A stretch of 11,858 nt of DNA from Bacteroidales bacterium (GCA_900771035.1 CAAGML010000162.1:1-11858); one strand, 5' to 3'. Positions 1 through 7,881 are shown, counted from the first letter of the stretch. Numbers and translations are program-made. Notes: generated by a model not told the origin, from the sequence alone.

Positions 1-83
1 AAATTATTGAAATTATTGAAATCTCATGCAAGTATCCGCATACTATACTAAACCCCAAAAGCACAGCAGTTTATACACGAAGT

Positions 84-173
84 CAAAAAAAATCGCCCCT
101 CATTAGGATTATTTAACGCCATTTCGCGGAAAAACCGTCCGGAAAAGGGAAAAACTATAGTGAGGAGCGATTT
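84..173 (-). terminator. Long-stem intrinsic terminator closing the minus-strand operon
   Basis: Positions 90-105 and 158-173 form a 16-bp inverted repeat (14 Watson-Crick pairs, one wobble and one mismatch in RNA) around a loop of about 52 bases. Read on the minus strand, the second arm ends in GGGGCGA followed at once by eight T (85-92). That is the layout of an intrinsic terminator, and it lies about 45 bases after the stop codon of the thioredoxin lipoprotein gene. The loop is unusually long for a simple terminator. The rest of 1-215 holds no gene that I can support; 1-22 is a 9-base tandem repeat of AAATTATTG (about 2.4 copies). Confidence 0.6.
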
Positions 174-215
174 ATCATTTTGGCTTTGGCTATTTAGGGG
201 TTCACGGAAAGGGAT

Positions 216-1319
216 TTATTCCCCGATGCCTTCGTTTTCAATTATCCTGGCAATATCTGCCGACTCAAGATTCCTTCCGACAATGGTACCAGTGCTGTCA
301 ATTAGCACAGTGGCAGGAATGGCACGGACACCGTAAGCCGCGGCATACTCTGATTCCCATCCGCGGAGCTCGCTGACCTGAACCCAGTCCATCCTGAATG
401 TTACGAGGGCATTTTCCCATGATGACTTATCATCGTCAAGCGATATTCCGACAATGCACAAACCTCTGTCAACGTAGTCATCATACAGCTTGCGAATCCC
501 CGGCAACGACTGACGGCATGGCGCACACCAGCTTGCCCAGAAATCTATAAGCACGTATTTGTTCGCATTAACCAACGATTCCAGACTGATTTCCTTCCCT
601 TCGCGTGTCGTCATCTTCAGGTCGGTGAAGTGGTTGCCTGCCGAAGTGCGAAGTATGGTATTCACGTTTTCAAGCACTTTTGTCACATACCTCTGCTGAA
701 GATACTCCTCGGGAATCTGCTCTGAGATATTTCGCAGGAAATCAACATTGTCGGCAAAAACAGAGTTATAGAAACAAAACATGCCAACGCCCAATGGATT
801 GTCGATGTTATCCTCGATGGTCTTTGCCATGAGATTCATTTCAGCATGATCCAGCTCCTCAAGACGTGCCATGAATTTCCCATAGGTCACTGTGTCATTC
901 TGGTCGAGGCTGTCCATCCTTGCGAATATATCCGCCATCTGCTCCTCGATGTTCTCCATATCGTGAGAGAAAGTGGACAGACGCTCGTTGCTCTCAGTGC
1001 CATGCGGGTTGCCGTCCTTCAGGTCAATGACTATCTCGCCATGCTCAACAACAATCAGTGTCCGCTCTTCGCCGACTCCTATGTAGCCAAGGAAACCAGG
1101 GGCAACATGTCCCTTCATCAGGAATCTTCCCTTGACAATCTTTGCGGAGTCAACACTTATCCATTCCGGCTTGTCTCGCATTTGCAGATACACCATTGTC
1201 CCGTCAGGATAGTCTCCGGCGACACCATTGATGATATACTCAGTCTCTTGGTTGCATCCTGCCAACAAAAAAAGGGATGCCAAGGTCAAAAACAATGTGA
1301 TTTTTTTCATGATATTCAT
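216..1319 (-). CDS. Thioredoxin-like (TlpA/ResA-type) lipoprotein with DUF4369-like N-terminal domain
   Basis: Predicted envelope thiol-disulfide oxidoreductase of 367 residues. The N-terminus is a lipoprotein signal: two lysines, a hydrophobic stretch and the lipobox LAGC with Cys22 as the lipidated residue. Residues about 25-120 resemble DUF4369, the domain that usually precedes thioredoxin folds in Bacteroidota. A charged helical stretch follows. From about 229 to the end is a TlpA-like thioredoxin fold with active site WCAPC (Cys265, Cys268) and the cis-proline in AIPAT (Pro335). Family members keep periplasmic or surface protein cysteines reduced or resolve disulfides; the partner here is unknown. 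I chose the start at 1319 because its ATG overlaps the TGA of the upstream alaX-like gene (ATGA), which suggests translational coupling. The ATG at 1310 (MKK) is the alternative and keeps the whole signal peptide. It is the last gene of the operon. Confidence 0.92.
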   Translation of the reverse strand: MNIMKKITLFLTLASLFLLAGCNQETEYIINGVAGDYPDGTMVYLQMRDKPEWISVDSAKIVKGRFLMKGHVAPGFLGYIGVGEERTLIVVEHGEIVIDLKDGNPHGTESNERLSTFSHDMENIEEQMADIFARMDSLDQNDTVTYGKFMARLEELDHAEMNLMAKTIEDNIDNPLGVGMFCFYNSVFADNVDFLRNISEQIPEEYLQQRYVTKVLENVNTILRTSAGNHFTDLKMTTREGKEISLESLVNANKYVLIDFWASWCAPCRQSLPGIRKLYDDYVDRGLCIVGISLDDDKSSWENALVTFRMDWVQVSELRGWESEYAAAYGVRAIPATVLIDSTGTIVGRNLESADIARIIENEGIGE

Positions 1320-1819
1320 TTTGCTATGGGTGATTCCTCGTTCCATGTCGTATTCTCAAGTCTGAACCTCATGCGCCACCGTCCGTTTTCATAGTCGTGG
1401 GTGAGTATCACGAACTTTCCGATAGTGCCGGTGTTAGTCACGTGGGTTCCCGCACAAGCGCAGTTGTCATAGTCGCCGATACTCACAATCCGCAATGTCT
1501 CCGAAGCGTCCGCAGGCAGTTTCGACAAATCGACCAACGATGCCGCCTCTTCGCGTTTCATATAGGAGACACGCACGTCGAGGCAGCGGTTTATCTGCTC
1601 GTTGACACGCTTCTCAATCTCGCGCACCTGCTCCTCGGTCGGTGCTGCGGCAAGCTCGTAATCAGCCTTGCTTTTCTTGCGCTCTATGTGTGCGTTGCGT
1701 GAACGCGGACACCCGAACATCCTCACCATAGTCTGGTTAAGCAGATGCTCGGCTGTGTGCATCGGAGGGTATTCCGCTTTGTTGTGTGCGTTCAGCACAA
1801 CCTCATTATCTTTCTCCAT
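1316..1819 (-). CDS. alaX: Stand-alone alanyl-tRNA editing protein (AlaX family)
   Basis: A 167-residue homologue of the editing domain (second additional domain) shared by alanyl- and threonyl-tRNA synthetases. Both zinc-binding motifs are present: HTAEH (His21, His25) and CAGTH (Cys122, His126). There is no aminoacylation domain. Known AlaX proteins act in the cytoplasm, hydrolysing mischarged Ser-tRNA(Ala) (some also Gly-tRNA(Ala)) in trans and so preventing serine-for-alanine misincorporation. The length fits the short AlaX class. The start ATG lies inside the end of the upstream giant gene (14-base overlap), and the stop TGA shares bases with the next gene's ATG, so the three genes are almost certainly cotranscribed and probably translationally coupled. 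I see no Shine-Dalgarno sequence. Which mischarged tRNA it clears cannot be read from the sequence. Confidence 0.9.
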   Translation of the reverse strand: MEKDNEVVLNAHNKAEYPPMHTAEHLLNQTMVRMFGCPRSRNAHIERKKSKADYELAAAPTEEQVREIEKRVNEQINRCLDVRVSYMKREEAASLVDLSKLPADASETLRIVSIGDYDNCACAGTHVTNTGTIGKFVILTHDYENGRWRMRFRLENTTWNEESPIAK

Positions 1820-4800
1820 TCTCTTTGAATTTGCGCTTAATGATCAGTTTATCCTGTTTCACCCTCTTGTGTACGAAAAGTCCAGGCAGCATTGTCTCAA
1901 TCGTTCCTTTGATGACAGGACCAATCATAAACATCGCCGAAGGTTTCCACACATCGTTCTTCCACTCCGCCTCGTAAGCCAGAGGCAGTCTTCCCTTTTT
2001 GCGTGGGTTGCGTCTGCTCACGAACGAGCGTCCTAAGAAAGTCAGGAGTTTAGGATTTTTCCTGATGAACTCTATCGGTGTCGGTGACCCCTTGAGGAAT
2101 CTTATATCCAGTCCGTTGTAAGCCAGTGAAATATACCCCAAAGCGTTTGCCGAGTCACCGCTGATGACAGTCTTCAGCTCGTCAATCTTTCCGCCTACCC
2201 TCAGTGCGGCAATCGGATATGTGAGGTCGTCCAAACAATGCATGTCTATATCGCGGGCCACCATCGAAAGGTCCCAAGGGCAGTTCTTCTCCAATGGAAC
2301 GGTCAAATTCATGTGCGCCACGCCGCCACCCCAGTGTGCGTCGCCCTCAACGGTGATGGTGTTCCCTGGTTTGGTGTTCACGTCATAGACAAGTCCGTGG
2401 ATGTCAGTCATCTCCATTTTCATCACGCAACTGTCAGTCTTTGGCAATATTATCTGCATGTCGTTGATGGTCGCGTCTGCCACGTTGATGGAGAACATAT
2501 TGGCTATTTTCTCAGGTGCCTCCATGATTGGCTGATGCAGCATCCTGTACGGTTTCTTAGGCGCATAGCGTATGTCACGGAAAATATACATCGAGTCGAT
2601 AACTGCCGTGACTGAGTCTAAACGTGTTTTGCCTGCACCCTCCGCTATCCTGAACGGGTCAATGTCTGAGGTATGCACCGTGTCAATCACCATGCTCATC
2701 CAAGTCGTTGGCACGTCGCCTTTTGTATGTGCTATCTCCCACTTGTCAACGGTGTTCCTCATTCTGGTCTTGCCTAATGTCAGCGGACCGCAGTTGGAGT
2801 GGCGCAGGTTGTTGACCTCCATAATCATTGAGCTGTCAGGCAACAGGATGTCCGCATGGTCAATGCCGAACAAATAGACAGAGTCGTTGTAATCCATTCC
2901 CTTCACATTCTCCAGATTGTATGTCAAGTCGTTCAGCTCAAGGTTGATTCCCTTTGCGTCCATGTCAAGGTTGCTCGTTATTGACATCACCTTGGCACTT
3001 GCATTCTCGATGGAAATCTTGTCTAACGAAGCCCCGTCAAACCAATGGCTCACAATCTCCCTGGCCATTTTATGCTTGCGGTCTTTGCGTCTCTGCTCAT
3101 CGCTTACCGGTACATCGTCCACCTCTTCTCCGTTGATGGTCTCTTTCTTTGTTTTTTTCTTCTTTTCGTCAATCTGTCCGTAGTAGCAGGCGTTGATTAT
3201 CCGCAGGTTTGACAGCGATGCCTCTTTCTGCTCTTTCAGGTCAGGCAGAATGATTCCGTCAAATCTTATCGAGTCTATGCTCACGTCGTGATACTGCTCC
3301 TCTACGGGTATCACCGTGTCAGTGGCGAACTCCACACCCGTGATTATCAGGCTGTGCGTGCTGTGGTCTGTGGTGATTTTCCTGACATTGAGGAACATTG
3401 ACGAGTCTGGCAGAGTGGCATGAAGCTTTTGCAGTGACAGATTTGTTATCGCATTATTGCCCAACAGTTTTATGTTATCCACGATTGGGTCGTATTTCGT
3501 GACTGCATCGCCATGAACCATAGGCTTGAATTGGTTGATTTTGACCTTTACTCCGCTCATGTGCAGTGCCATGTCCGTAGTCTTCAGCGAGAATCCCGAA
3601 CGTACTGAGTGAATGTCGATGTCCGCATCGTCAATCTTGATGTTCTCTATTTTAGCATTGTCCAACCACTCCTGCAGCACATCCACGAAATTCTCGAGTT
3701 GTGCCTTTTTGTACGCCTTCTTTTTCTTTTCTAAGATTTCCTCGTACGAGGAGCTGTTGTCCTCCTCTTCTACTATTTTGCCCTTGCGCCTTTTGCCCGG
3801 TTTTTCGTCAACGTAAGCCCTATATACAGGGTGGACGATTCTCAGGCATGACACCGCAATGTCTGTCTTGTTTTTGAAGTCAGGCAGCAGTATTCCCTCA
3901 ATCAGGATAGAGTCAATATCCACGCTGTGGAACGGGTCTCCCTTGACGTAATCCTCGCCCGTGCGGAACCTCACATTGTCTATGAGCAACCCTTTCAGCC
4001 TCTTGCTCGTGCTAATCTGGTCAACGTCCAAGCAAAGGTCTGAGTCAGGGAATTTTATATGGAAGTCTTTTGCGTTGATTTCCTGAAATGTGGTGTCACG
4101 CAGCACCACCATGCCCTCACGCAAAGTCATCAGACCCGGATTGGCGTACGGTCCTGTGATGTCAGCCCTCATGTTCCTCACCCCCACACGTATCGCACCG
4201 ACGTTCAGCAGGTTCTTTATCTCCATAATCGCCTGCTTTGACGGCATTCTGAACTCCTTGACTGTCAGGTTACGGTTGTCGGTGAACATATACATATCCC
4301 CCACGATTGCCGTCATACTCTCCATCTTCAGCTTGCCTTTGTAGAATGTGGTGAACGGGTTGAAGCTTGTAGTATAGAATGTGTCGAGCGTGATGTCTAT
4401 CCACGTTGACTTGACGTCGCCCTTGATATGCGACAGATGCCATTTGTCAACTGTGTTACAGACCCTTGTTTTTCCAATGCACAAAGGACCGCAGTTCGCA
4501 TGACCGAAACTGTTACAACTAACCTTTATCAATCCGTCAGGCGTAGTCATATCCATACGTCCTATGCTTATCGCATAGACATTCTTGTTGAAATGATACG
4601 GTATGGTGTCAATCAGGCTGTATCCCAAATCGTTGAACGACAGATTTATATCGTTAACATTCACTTTCAGGTCGCTCTTGTACGACTTCAAATGAGCGTC
4701 AATATCCTTAATGTTCAGTCTGTCAAGCACAATCTCGTTGAACCACAGCTGCACCTCCTCCAGAATCTGCCTCTTCTGCTCTGACAACATCTCGTCCTGT

Positions 4801-5819
4801 TTCTTCTGCATCATGGCGATTATCTGTGCCTCTTTTGTCTCAAAGCCCAGATTTGCGAAGTCTATCTCCTCTATGCTCTTCTTTTTACGACCCTTCCTCT
4901 TCGTGTCGTCTATGTTGCCATAGTAGGAGCAATTCACCACCCTCAGCTCCTCCACTGTCAGACTCTTTTTCTTATTCATATCAGGAATCCCGATATGCTC
5001 AAGTCTCACTGTGTCAATGCTAACTGCATGGTATGTGGCATTCTCCCTTGCCACAGTGTCCGTGGCAAACCTAATATCCGCCACCACCAACCCCCTTGTC
5101 GCAGGAGTCGTGAAAATGGCAGACGACGAGACATTCATCAGCGAGTCAGGCATTCTCACCTTCACATCGTTGATATAAACATGGAATTTTGAATTGTCTA
5201 AATGGAAAGGAATGCTGTCTATCAGGCTATAACCCAAATCATGCAACTCTGTACCCATCTTCTTCACATGAATCTGCAACCCCGTCTCAAGGGCTCTGAG
5301 GTCAATCCTCACATTCTTCACCGCCAACCGACGCAACGTCACACGGTTAAGGTGTTTCTGAGCCTCCTTCAGGAATGCCCTGAATTTGCGTTTCTGATCC
5401 TCGCTGATGGCATCTGCCGTCTCGTGAGCCTTCATGGCCTTCGTGTCCAATATTCCGCTGTAAGTCACGCCATCTATCAGTATCCCCGACAAATCCACCT
5501 CTCTATCGTACAAGAGCGACTTATAGCTAATACCCTCCAGTTTCACAAGGTCGATTCTCATCTGCGAGAATGCCCTGAACGAGTCCTCTGGCAACTTATC
5601 TGTCTTGAAAACAACGTCCGACACCCACATTCTCCCCGTAAACACGTCAACGCGAATGTCGCCGTATCCTATATCCACAGTGTCGGTCTTTGCTATGGCT
5701 CCATCCACCCTCTTACACACCACGTATCTCGTCATCGTGTTGACAGTCAGCACAAAAACAACCAACAGCACCAACAATGTGCCGAATATCCACAACAGTC
5801 TTTTATGCCTCTTTTTCAT
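1806..5819 (-). CDS. Giant membrane-anchored repeat protein, AsmA/DUF748-like
   Basis: A 1,337-residue protein of unproven function. It starts with a basic N-terminus and one hydrophobic segment (about residues 8-26), predicting an inner-membrane anchor with nearly everything else in the periplasm. The following stretch (about 49-71, containing VDVFTGRMWVSDV) resembles the start of AsmA/DUF748 proteins, and a late region (about 1185-1265) resembles their C-terminal part. Between them lie internal repeats. The motif (Y/F)HxVxID(S/T) recurs near 262, 628 and 842, each time followed by a (I/L)PD motif, a Lys/Arg-rich linker and a tryptophan motif (LWFNE near 357, EWLDN near 717, HWFDG near 922). 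A second element, NCGPL...GKTR...NTVDKW, occurs near 440 and 1006. AsmA-like proteins are linked to lipid transport or outer-membrane assembly, so a lipid-bridge role is only an inference. The start at 5819 was chosen because a -7 box lies at 5858-5865; the longer reading from 5900 would begin upstream of that promoter. First gene of the operon. Confidence 0.85.
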   Translation of the reverse strand: MKKRHKRLLWIFGTLLVLLVVFVLTVNTMTRYVVCKRVDGAIAKTDTVDIGYGDIRVDVFTGRMWVSDVVFKTDKLPEDSFRAFSQMRIDLVKLEGISYKSLLYDREVDLSGILIDGVTYSGILDTKAMKAHETADAISEDQKRKFRAFLKEAQKHLNRVTLRRLAVKNVRIDLRALETGLQIHVKKMGTELHDLGYSLIDSIPFHLDNSKFHVYINDVKVRMPDSLMNVSSSAIFTTPATRGLVVADIRFATDTVARENATYHAVSIDTVRLEHIGIPDMNKKKSLTVEELRVVNCSYYGNIDDTKRKGRKKKSIEEIDFANLGFETKEAQIIAMMQKKQDEMLSEQKRQILEEVQLWFNEIVLDRLNIKDIDAHLKSYKSDLKVNVNDINLSFNDLGYSLIDTIPYHFNKNVYAISIGRMDMTTPDGLIKVSCNSFGHANCGPLCIGKTRVCNTVDKWHLSHIKGDVKSTWIDITLDTFYTTSFNPFTTFYKGKLKMESMTAIVGDMYMFTDNRNLTVKEFRMPSKQAIMEIKNLLNVGAIRVGVRNMRADITGPYANPGLMTLREGMVVLRDTTFQEINAKDFHIKFPDSDLCLDVDQISTSKRLKGLLIDNVRFRTGEDYVKGDPFHSVDIDSILIEGILLPDFKNKTDIAVSCLRIVHPVYRAYVDEKPGKRRKGKIVEEEDNSSSYEEILEKKKKAYKKAQLENFVDVLQEWLDNAKIENIKIDDADIDIHSVRSGFSLKTTDMALHMSGVKVKINQFKPMVHGDAVTKYDPIVDNIKLLGNNAITNLSLQKLHATLPDSSMFLNVRKITTDHSTHSLIITGVEFATDTVIPVEEQYHDVSIDSIRFDGIILPDLKEQKEASLSNLRIINACYYGQIDEKKKKTKKETINGEEVDDVPVSDEQRRKDRKHKMAREIVSHWFDGASLDKISIENASAKVMSITSNLDMDAKGINLELNDLTYNLENVKGMDYNDSVYLFGIDHADILLPDSSMIMEVNNLRHSNCGPLTLGKTRMRNTVDKWEIAHTKGDVPTTWMSMVIDTVHTSDIDPFRIAEGAGKTRLDSVTAVIDSMYIFRDIRYAPKKPYRMLHQPIMEAPEKIANMFSINVADATINDMQIILPKTDSCVMKMEMTDIHGLVYDVNTKPGNTITVEGDAHWGGGVAHMNLTVPLEKNCPWDLSMVARDIDMHCLDDLTYPIAALRVGGKIDELKTVISGDSANALGYISLAYNGLDIRFLKGSPTPIEFIRKNPKLLTFLGRSFVSRRNPRKKGRLPLAYEAEWKNDVWKPSAMFMIGPVIKGTIETMLPGLFVHKRVKQDKLIIKRKFKENGER

Positions 5820-5857
5820 ATTCTGGTAACAGTCTATCCGAAAGAAAAATATTTGCG

Positions 5858-5865
5858 CAAAGTTA
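5858..5865 (-). promoter_or_regulatory. Bacteroidota -7 promoter box for the minus-strand operon
   Basis: The minus strand reads TAACTTTG, a perfect match to TAnnTTTG, 38 bases upstream of the chosen ATG at 5819. A convincing -33 TTTG is not seen at the usual spacing of about 20 bases. The position supports the MKKRHK start for the giant gene and a transcript running leftwards through all three genes. Confidence 0.7.
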
Positions 5866-5962
5866 CAACATTTTTCTGATATAACACGCATTTTTCGCAA
5901 AAAATCTCATCCGCTCCAAAATCCCCACTTCCCAACCCTTCTTCAACGTACTCTCAACGATA

Positions 5963-6005
5963 GATTAACGGTGGATTAACGGTATATAGACCTATTTCCA
6001 TACCG
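5963..6005. repeat. Tandem 11-base repeat and inverted repeat in the divergent intergenic region
   Basis: GATTAACGGTG (5963-5973) is followed directly by GATTAACGGTA (5974-5984). The end of the second copy also begins an inverted repeat, CGGTAT (5980-5985) with ATACCG (6000-6005). These lie between the divergent promoters of the giant-protein operon and the ATPase gene. They could be a regulator binding site, but no regulator is encoded nearby. Nothing else was recognised in the roughly 316-base gap between the two start codons (5820-6135) apart from the two promoters. Confidence 0.4.
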
Positions 6006-6055
6006 CTTCACCTCCGATAATAACCCGAAAAAAATTCCAGAAAGTTACGCCCCAC

Positions 6056-6080
6056 CTCAAAAATTTTTACTACCTTTGCA
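6056..6080 (+). repeat. 25-base direct repeat, copy 1 (contains the ATPase promoter)
   Basis: This block is identical, base for base, to 7882-7906. It runs from CTCAAAAATTTTT to TACCTTTGCA and includes a complete -7 box. The two copies bracket the ATPase-PIN cassette, with the repeat unit recurring after 1,826 bases. The flanking bases differ on both sides, so the identity stops sharply at 25. Confidence 0.85.
6071..6078 (+). promoter_or_regulatory. -7 promoter box of the ATPase-PIN cassette
   Basis: TACCTTTG matches TAnnTTTG and lies 57 bases before the ATG at 6136. No clear -33 TTTG is seen about 20 bases upstream. Because transcription would start downstream of this box, the TTG-initiated reading that begins inside it at 6076 is not credible. 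Confidence 0.75.
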
Positions 6081-6135
6081 CTTGATTATACACAACGATA
6101 AAAAAATTTCGACCACACACAAAAATCGGACAGCT

Positions 6136-7326
6136 ATGATTGAAGAACTCAAATTGACAAATTGGAAAAGTTTCGGTGAATCAACACTTTACATTGAACC
6201 ACTTACTTTCATCATAGGTTTCAACTCAAGTGGAAAATCAAACATACTCGATGCCCTCTCTTTCCTGTCGAACCTATCAAAAGGGGTAACCATTGACGAG
6301 GCGGCAAGAGCGACAAGAGGTGGCGAGGAATGGTTACTGCGTATGGGAACATCATCTTCTACGCTTGAACTGAAAATTCACGATGATGATTCAAATGCCG
6401 ACTATTTGTACCAGATGGAAATTTGCCGAAATGATTCAAAATTTGAGGTATGCCGGGAGAAGTTGGTTAAGCAAACGACAGGAACGCAAATTTTATTACT
6501 CGAGACTGATGGCCGAAATGCTGAAAGCAGACTCCTTTCTTCGACATCTTACACTGGCAATCGGGGAAGACGGAGAAAAATAGAGGAAGTTTTCTGTGAC
6601 CGCATGCCATTATACCAAATTGCATCAAAAAACATCACAAACGAGGTCGAAAGAGGCATGACGTTTGTTCTTCAGAAACTGAGAAACATATTTGTATTCA
6701 ATCCAATCCCCTCACTAATGCGAAACTATGTTCCTTTGCAGACAGAATTGAAAGAGGACGCTTCCAACATTGCAGGTGTACTGGCAGGCATTCATGAATT
6801 TCAAAGGATTCCTGTTTTAGGGCGTATCGCTCAATATGTACGGAATTTACCAGAAAGGGACATAGTGAGAATATGGACAGAGACAGTAGGATTGTTTGGC
6901 AAAGATGCAATGTTGTATTGCAAAGAGAAGTGGACAAATGACACTGAGCTGACCCTTGACGCAAAAGGTATGTCTGACGGCACTCTTAGGTTTATCGCTA
7001 TAGTCACTGCCTTGTTGACTCTTCCTAAAAACACGTTACTACTCATTGAAGAAGTGGACAATGGTCTTCACCCCTCGCGTGCCACCGAATTGGTGACAGC
7101 TTTGAAAACGATAGGCAATGAACGCAGCATTGATGTCATCTGCACAACACACAACCCTTATCTTATCGATGCATTAGGCTCGGAAATGATACCTTGCATC
7201 AGTTACATCAAAAGGGATGAGAACACAGGCAACAGCACTATTTGTCTTCTTGACGAACACGAAAATCTATTCAATATTATGGCAAGCGGCAGTATCGGAA
7301 TGTCAATGGCTAACGGGAGGATTTGA
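6136..7326 (+). CDS. ABC/OLD-like AAA family ATPase (AAA_21 type)
   Basis: A 396-residue P-loop ATPase of the RecF/OLD/AAA_21 group. Visible motifs in order: an N-terminal beta strand with NWKSFG (residues 9-14), Walker A GFNSSGKS (28-35), an ABC-like signature GMSDGT (278-283), Walker B LLLIEE with Glu305/Glu306, the downstream DNGLHPSR, and the switch histidine in TTHNP (His339). The region between Walker A and the signature is only about 240 residues and has no long SMC-type coiled coil. Such ATPases act as homodimers that sense or gate a partner nuclease in several defence systems (Gabija, Septu, PARIS), and others belong to uncharacterised two-gene units. Here the partner is probably the PIN-like protein that starts 2 bases after the stop codon. 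The start at 6136 (MIEELKL) matches the usual N-terminus of the family. The substrate or trigger is unknown. Confidence 0.88.
   Translation: MIEELKLTNWKSFGESTLYIEPLTFIIGFNSSGKSNILDALSFLSNLSKGVTIDEAARATRGGEEWLLRMGTSSSTLELKIHDDDSNADYLYQMEICRNDSKFEVCREKLVKQTTGTQILLLETDGRNAESRLLSSTSYTGNRGRRRKIEEVFCDRMPLYQIASKNITNEVERGMTFVLQKLRNIFVFNPIPSLMRNYVPLQTELKEDASNIAGVLAGIHEFQRIPVLGRIAQYVRNLPERDIVRIWTETVGLFGKDAMLYCKEKWTNDTELTLDAKGMSDGTLRFIAIVTALLTLPKNTLLLIEEVDNGLHPSRATELVTALKTIGNERSIDVICTTHNPYLIDALGSEMIPCISYIKRDENTGNSTICLLDEHENLFNIMASGSIGMSMANGRI
7315..7320 (+). promoter_or_regulatory. Shine-Dalgarno-like site before the PIN gene
   Basis: GGGAGG lies inside the last codons of the ATPase gene and ends 8 bases before the ATG at 7329, an ideal Shine-Dalgarno spacing. 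The other genes here lack such a site, as is normal for this phylum. It supports 7329 over 7341 as the start. It may be coincidental, because the same bases encode the ATPase C-terminus. Confidence 0.4.
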
Positions 7327-7328
7327 TT

Positions 7329-7850
7329 ATGCGGAAAATCATGATAATAGACACAAGCATTATGTGCGTATGGCTTAGAGTTCCCGGCAAAGAGACTGCA
7401 GGTAAGAATAATGAGTGGAACTACAATAACGTTTCAGAACACATTGACCAAGAGATAAACAACGGCACAAAACTTTGCTTGCCAATGACATCGGTAATCG
7501 AGACAGGAAATCACATTGCCCATGTAAGAGGTGACAAGACCTCATCGGCGGACAATCTCAGGGATGTGATAATACGTGCAGCTAACGGTCAAACACCATG
7601 GATAGTTTTTGACCAACAAAACGAGATGTGGAAAGTGGACAGACTCACACAATTGGCTAAGAATTGGAACGAGCAAGTCAAGAAAACCGAACATGCACTT
7701 GGCGATGCCATCATTGTGGAAATAGCAAAAACGTATGCGCCAAACTTTGAAATAGAGATATTTACTGGAGATGGCTTTCTGAAAGATTTTGAAAGAAAAA
7801 TCCAAGGTCAGAACAACAGAAACAAACTCCGTAGAAACCGTAATAGGTGA
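7329..7850 (+). CDS. PIN-like domain nuclease, partner of the ATPase
   Basis: A 173-residue protein that reads as a PIN-like ribonuclease. An N-terminal strand ends in the first acidic residue (IIDTS, Asp8), a second acidic residue lies in VIETGNH (Glu58), a third in [13 protein letters not shown] (Asp126), and a fourth in FTGDGF (Asp148). This order and spacing match the metal-binding acidic set of PIN nucleases, which cut RNA in VapC-type toxins and other systems. The C-terminus is strongly basic (KLRRNRNR), suitable for nucleic-acid contact. The ATG at 7329 follows the ATPase stop by 2 bases, so the pair is one transcription unit. GGGAGG sits 8 bases before it, unusual for Bacteroidota. 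ATG 7341 (MIIDTS) is an alternative start. The PIN assignment rests on motifs only; no family name is offered, and the target (tRNA, mRNA or phage RNA) is unknown. Confidence 0.75.
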   Translation: MRKIMIIDTSIMCVWLRVPGKETAGKNNEWNYNNVSEHIDQEINNGTKLCLPMTSVIETGNHIAHVRGDKTSSADNLRDVIIRAANGQTPWIVFDQQNEMWKVDRLTQLAKNWNEQVKKTEHALGDAIIVEIAKTYAPNFEIEIFTGDGFLKDFERKIQGQNNRNKLRRNRNR

Positions 7851-7881
7851 TGAGTTTTTTTTATTTGACAGACCTCGCAAT

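Noticed and set aside
5202..5879. Open frame of 225 codons on the plus strand
   Set aside because: It is wholly antisense to the first part of the giant repeat protein gene, has no recognisable family features, and its amino-acid composition (many His, Gln, Arg) looks like a shadow of the minus-strand coding frame.
5820..5900. N-terminal extension of the giant protein (27 extra residues)
   Set aside because: The -7 box at 5858-5865 lies inside it, and the basic-plus-hydrophobic anchor starts properly at 5819.
6136..7850. Base composition as proof that the cassette is foreign
   Set aside because: Hand counts of single 60-base lines gave 20 G+C at 6121, 27 at 7621, 24 at 4681 (giant gene) and 37 at 8581 (fumarase). 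The cassette is poorer in G+C than the fumarase gene but not clearly different from the giant gene, so composition alone does not show transfer.
7855..7862. Run of eight T just after the PIN gene as a terminator
   Set aside because: No GC-rich stem can be formed immediately upstream, so it does not look like an intrinsic terminator.
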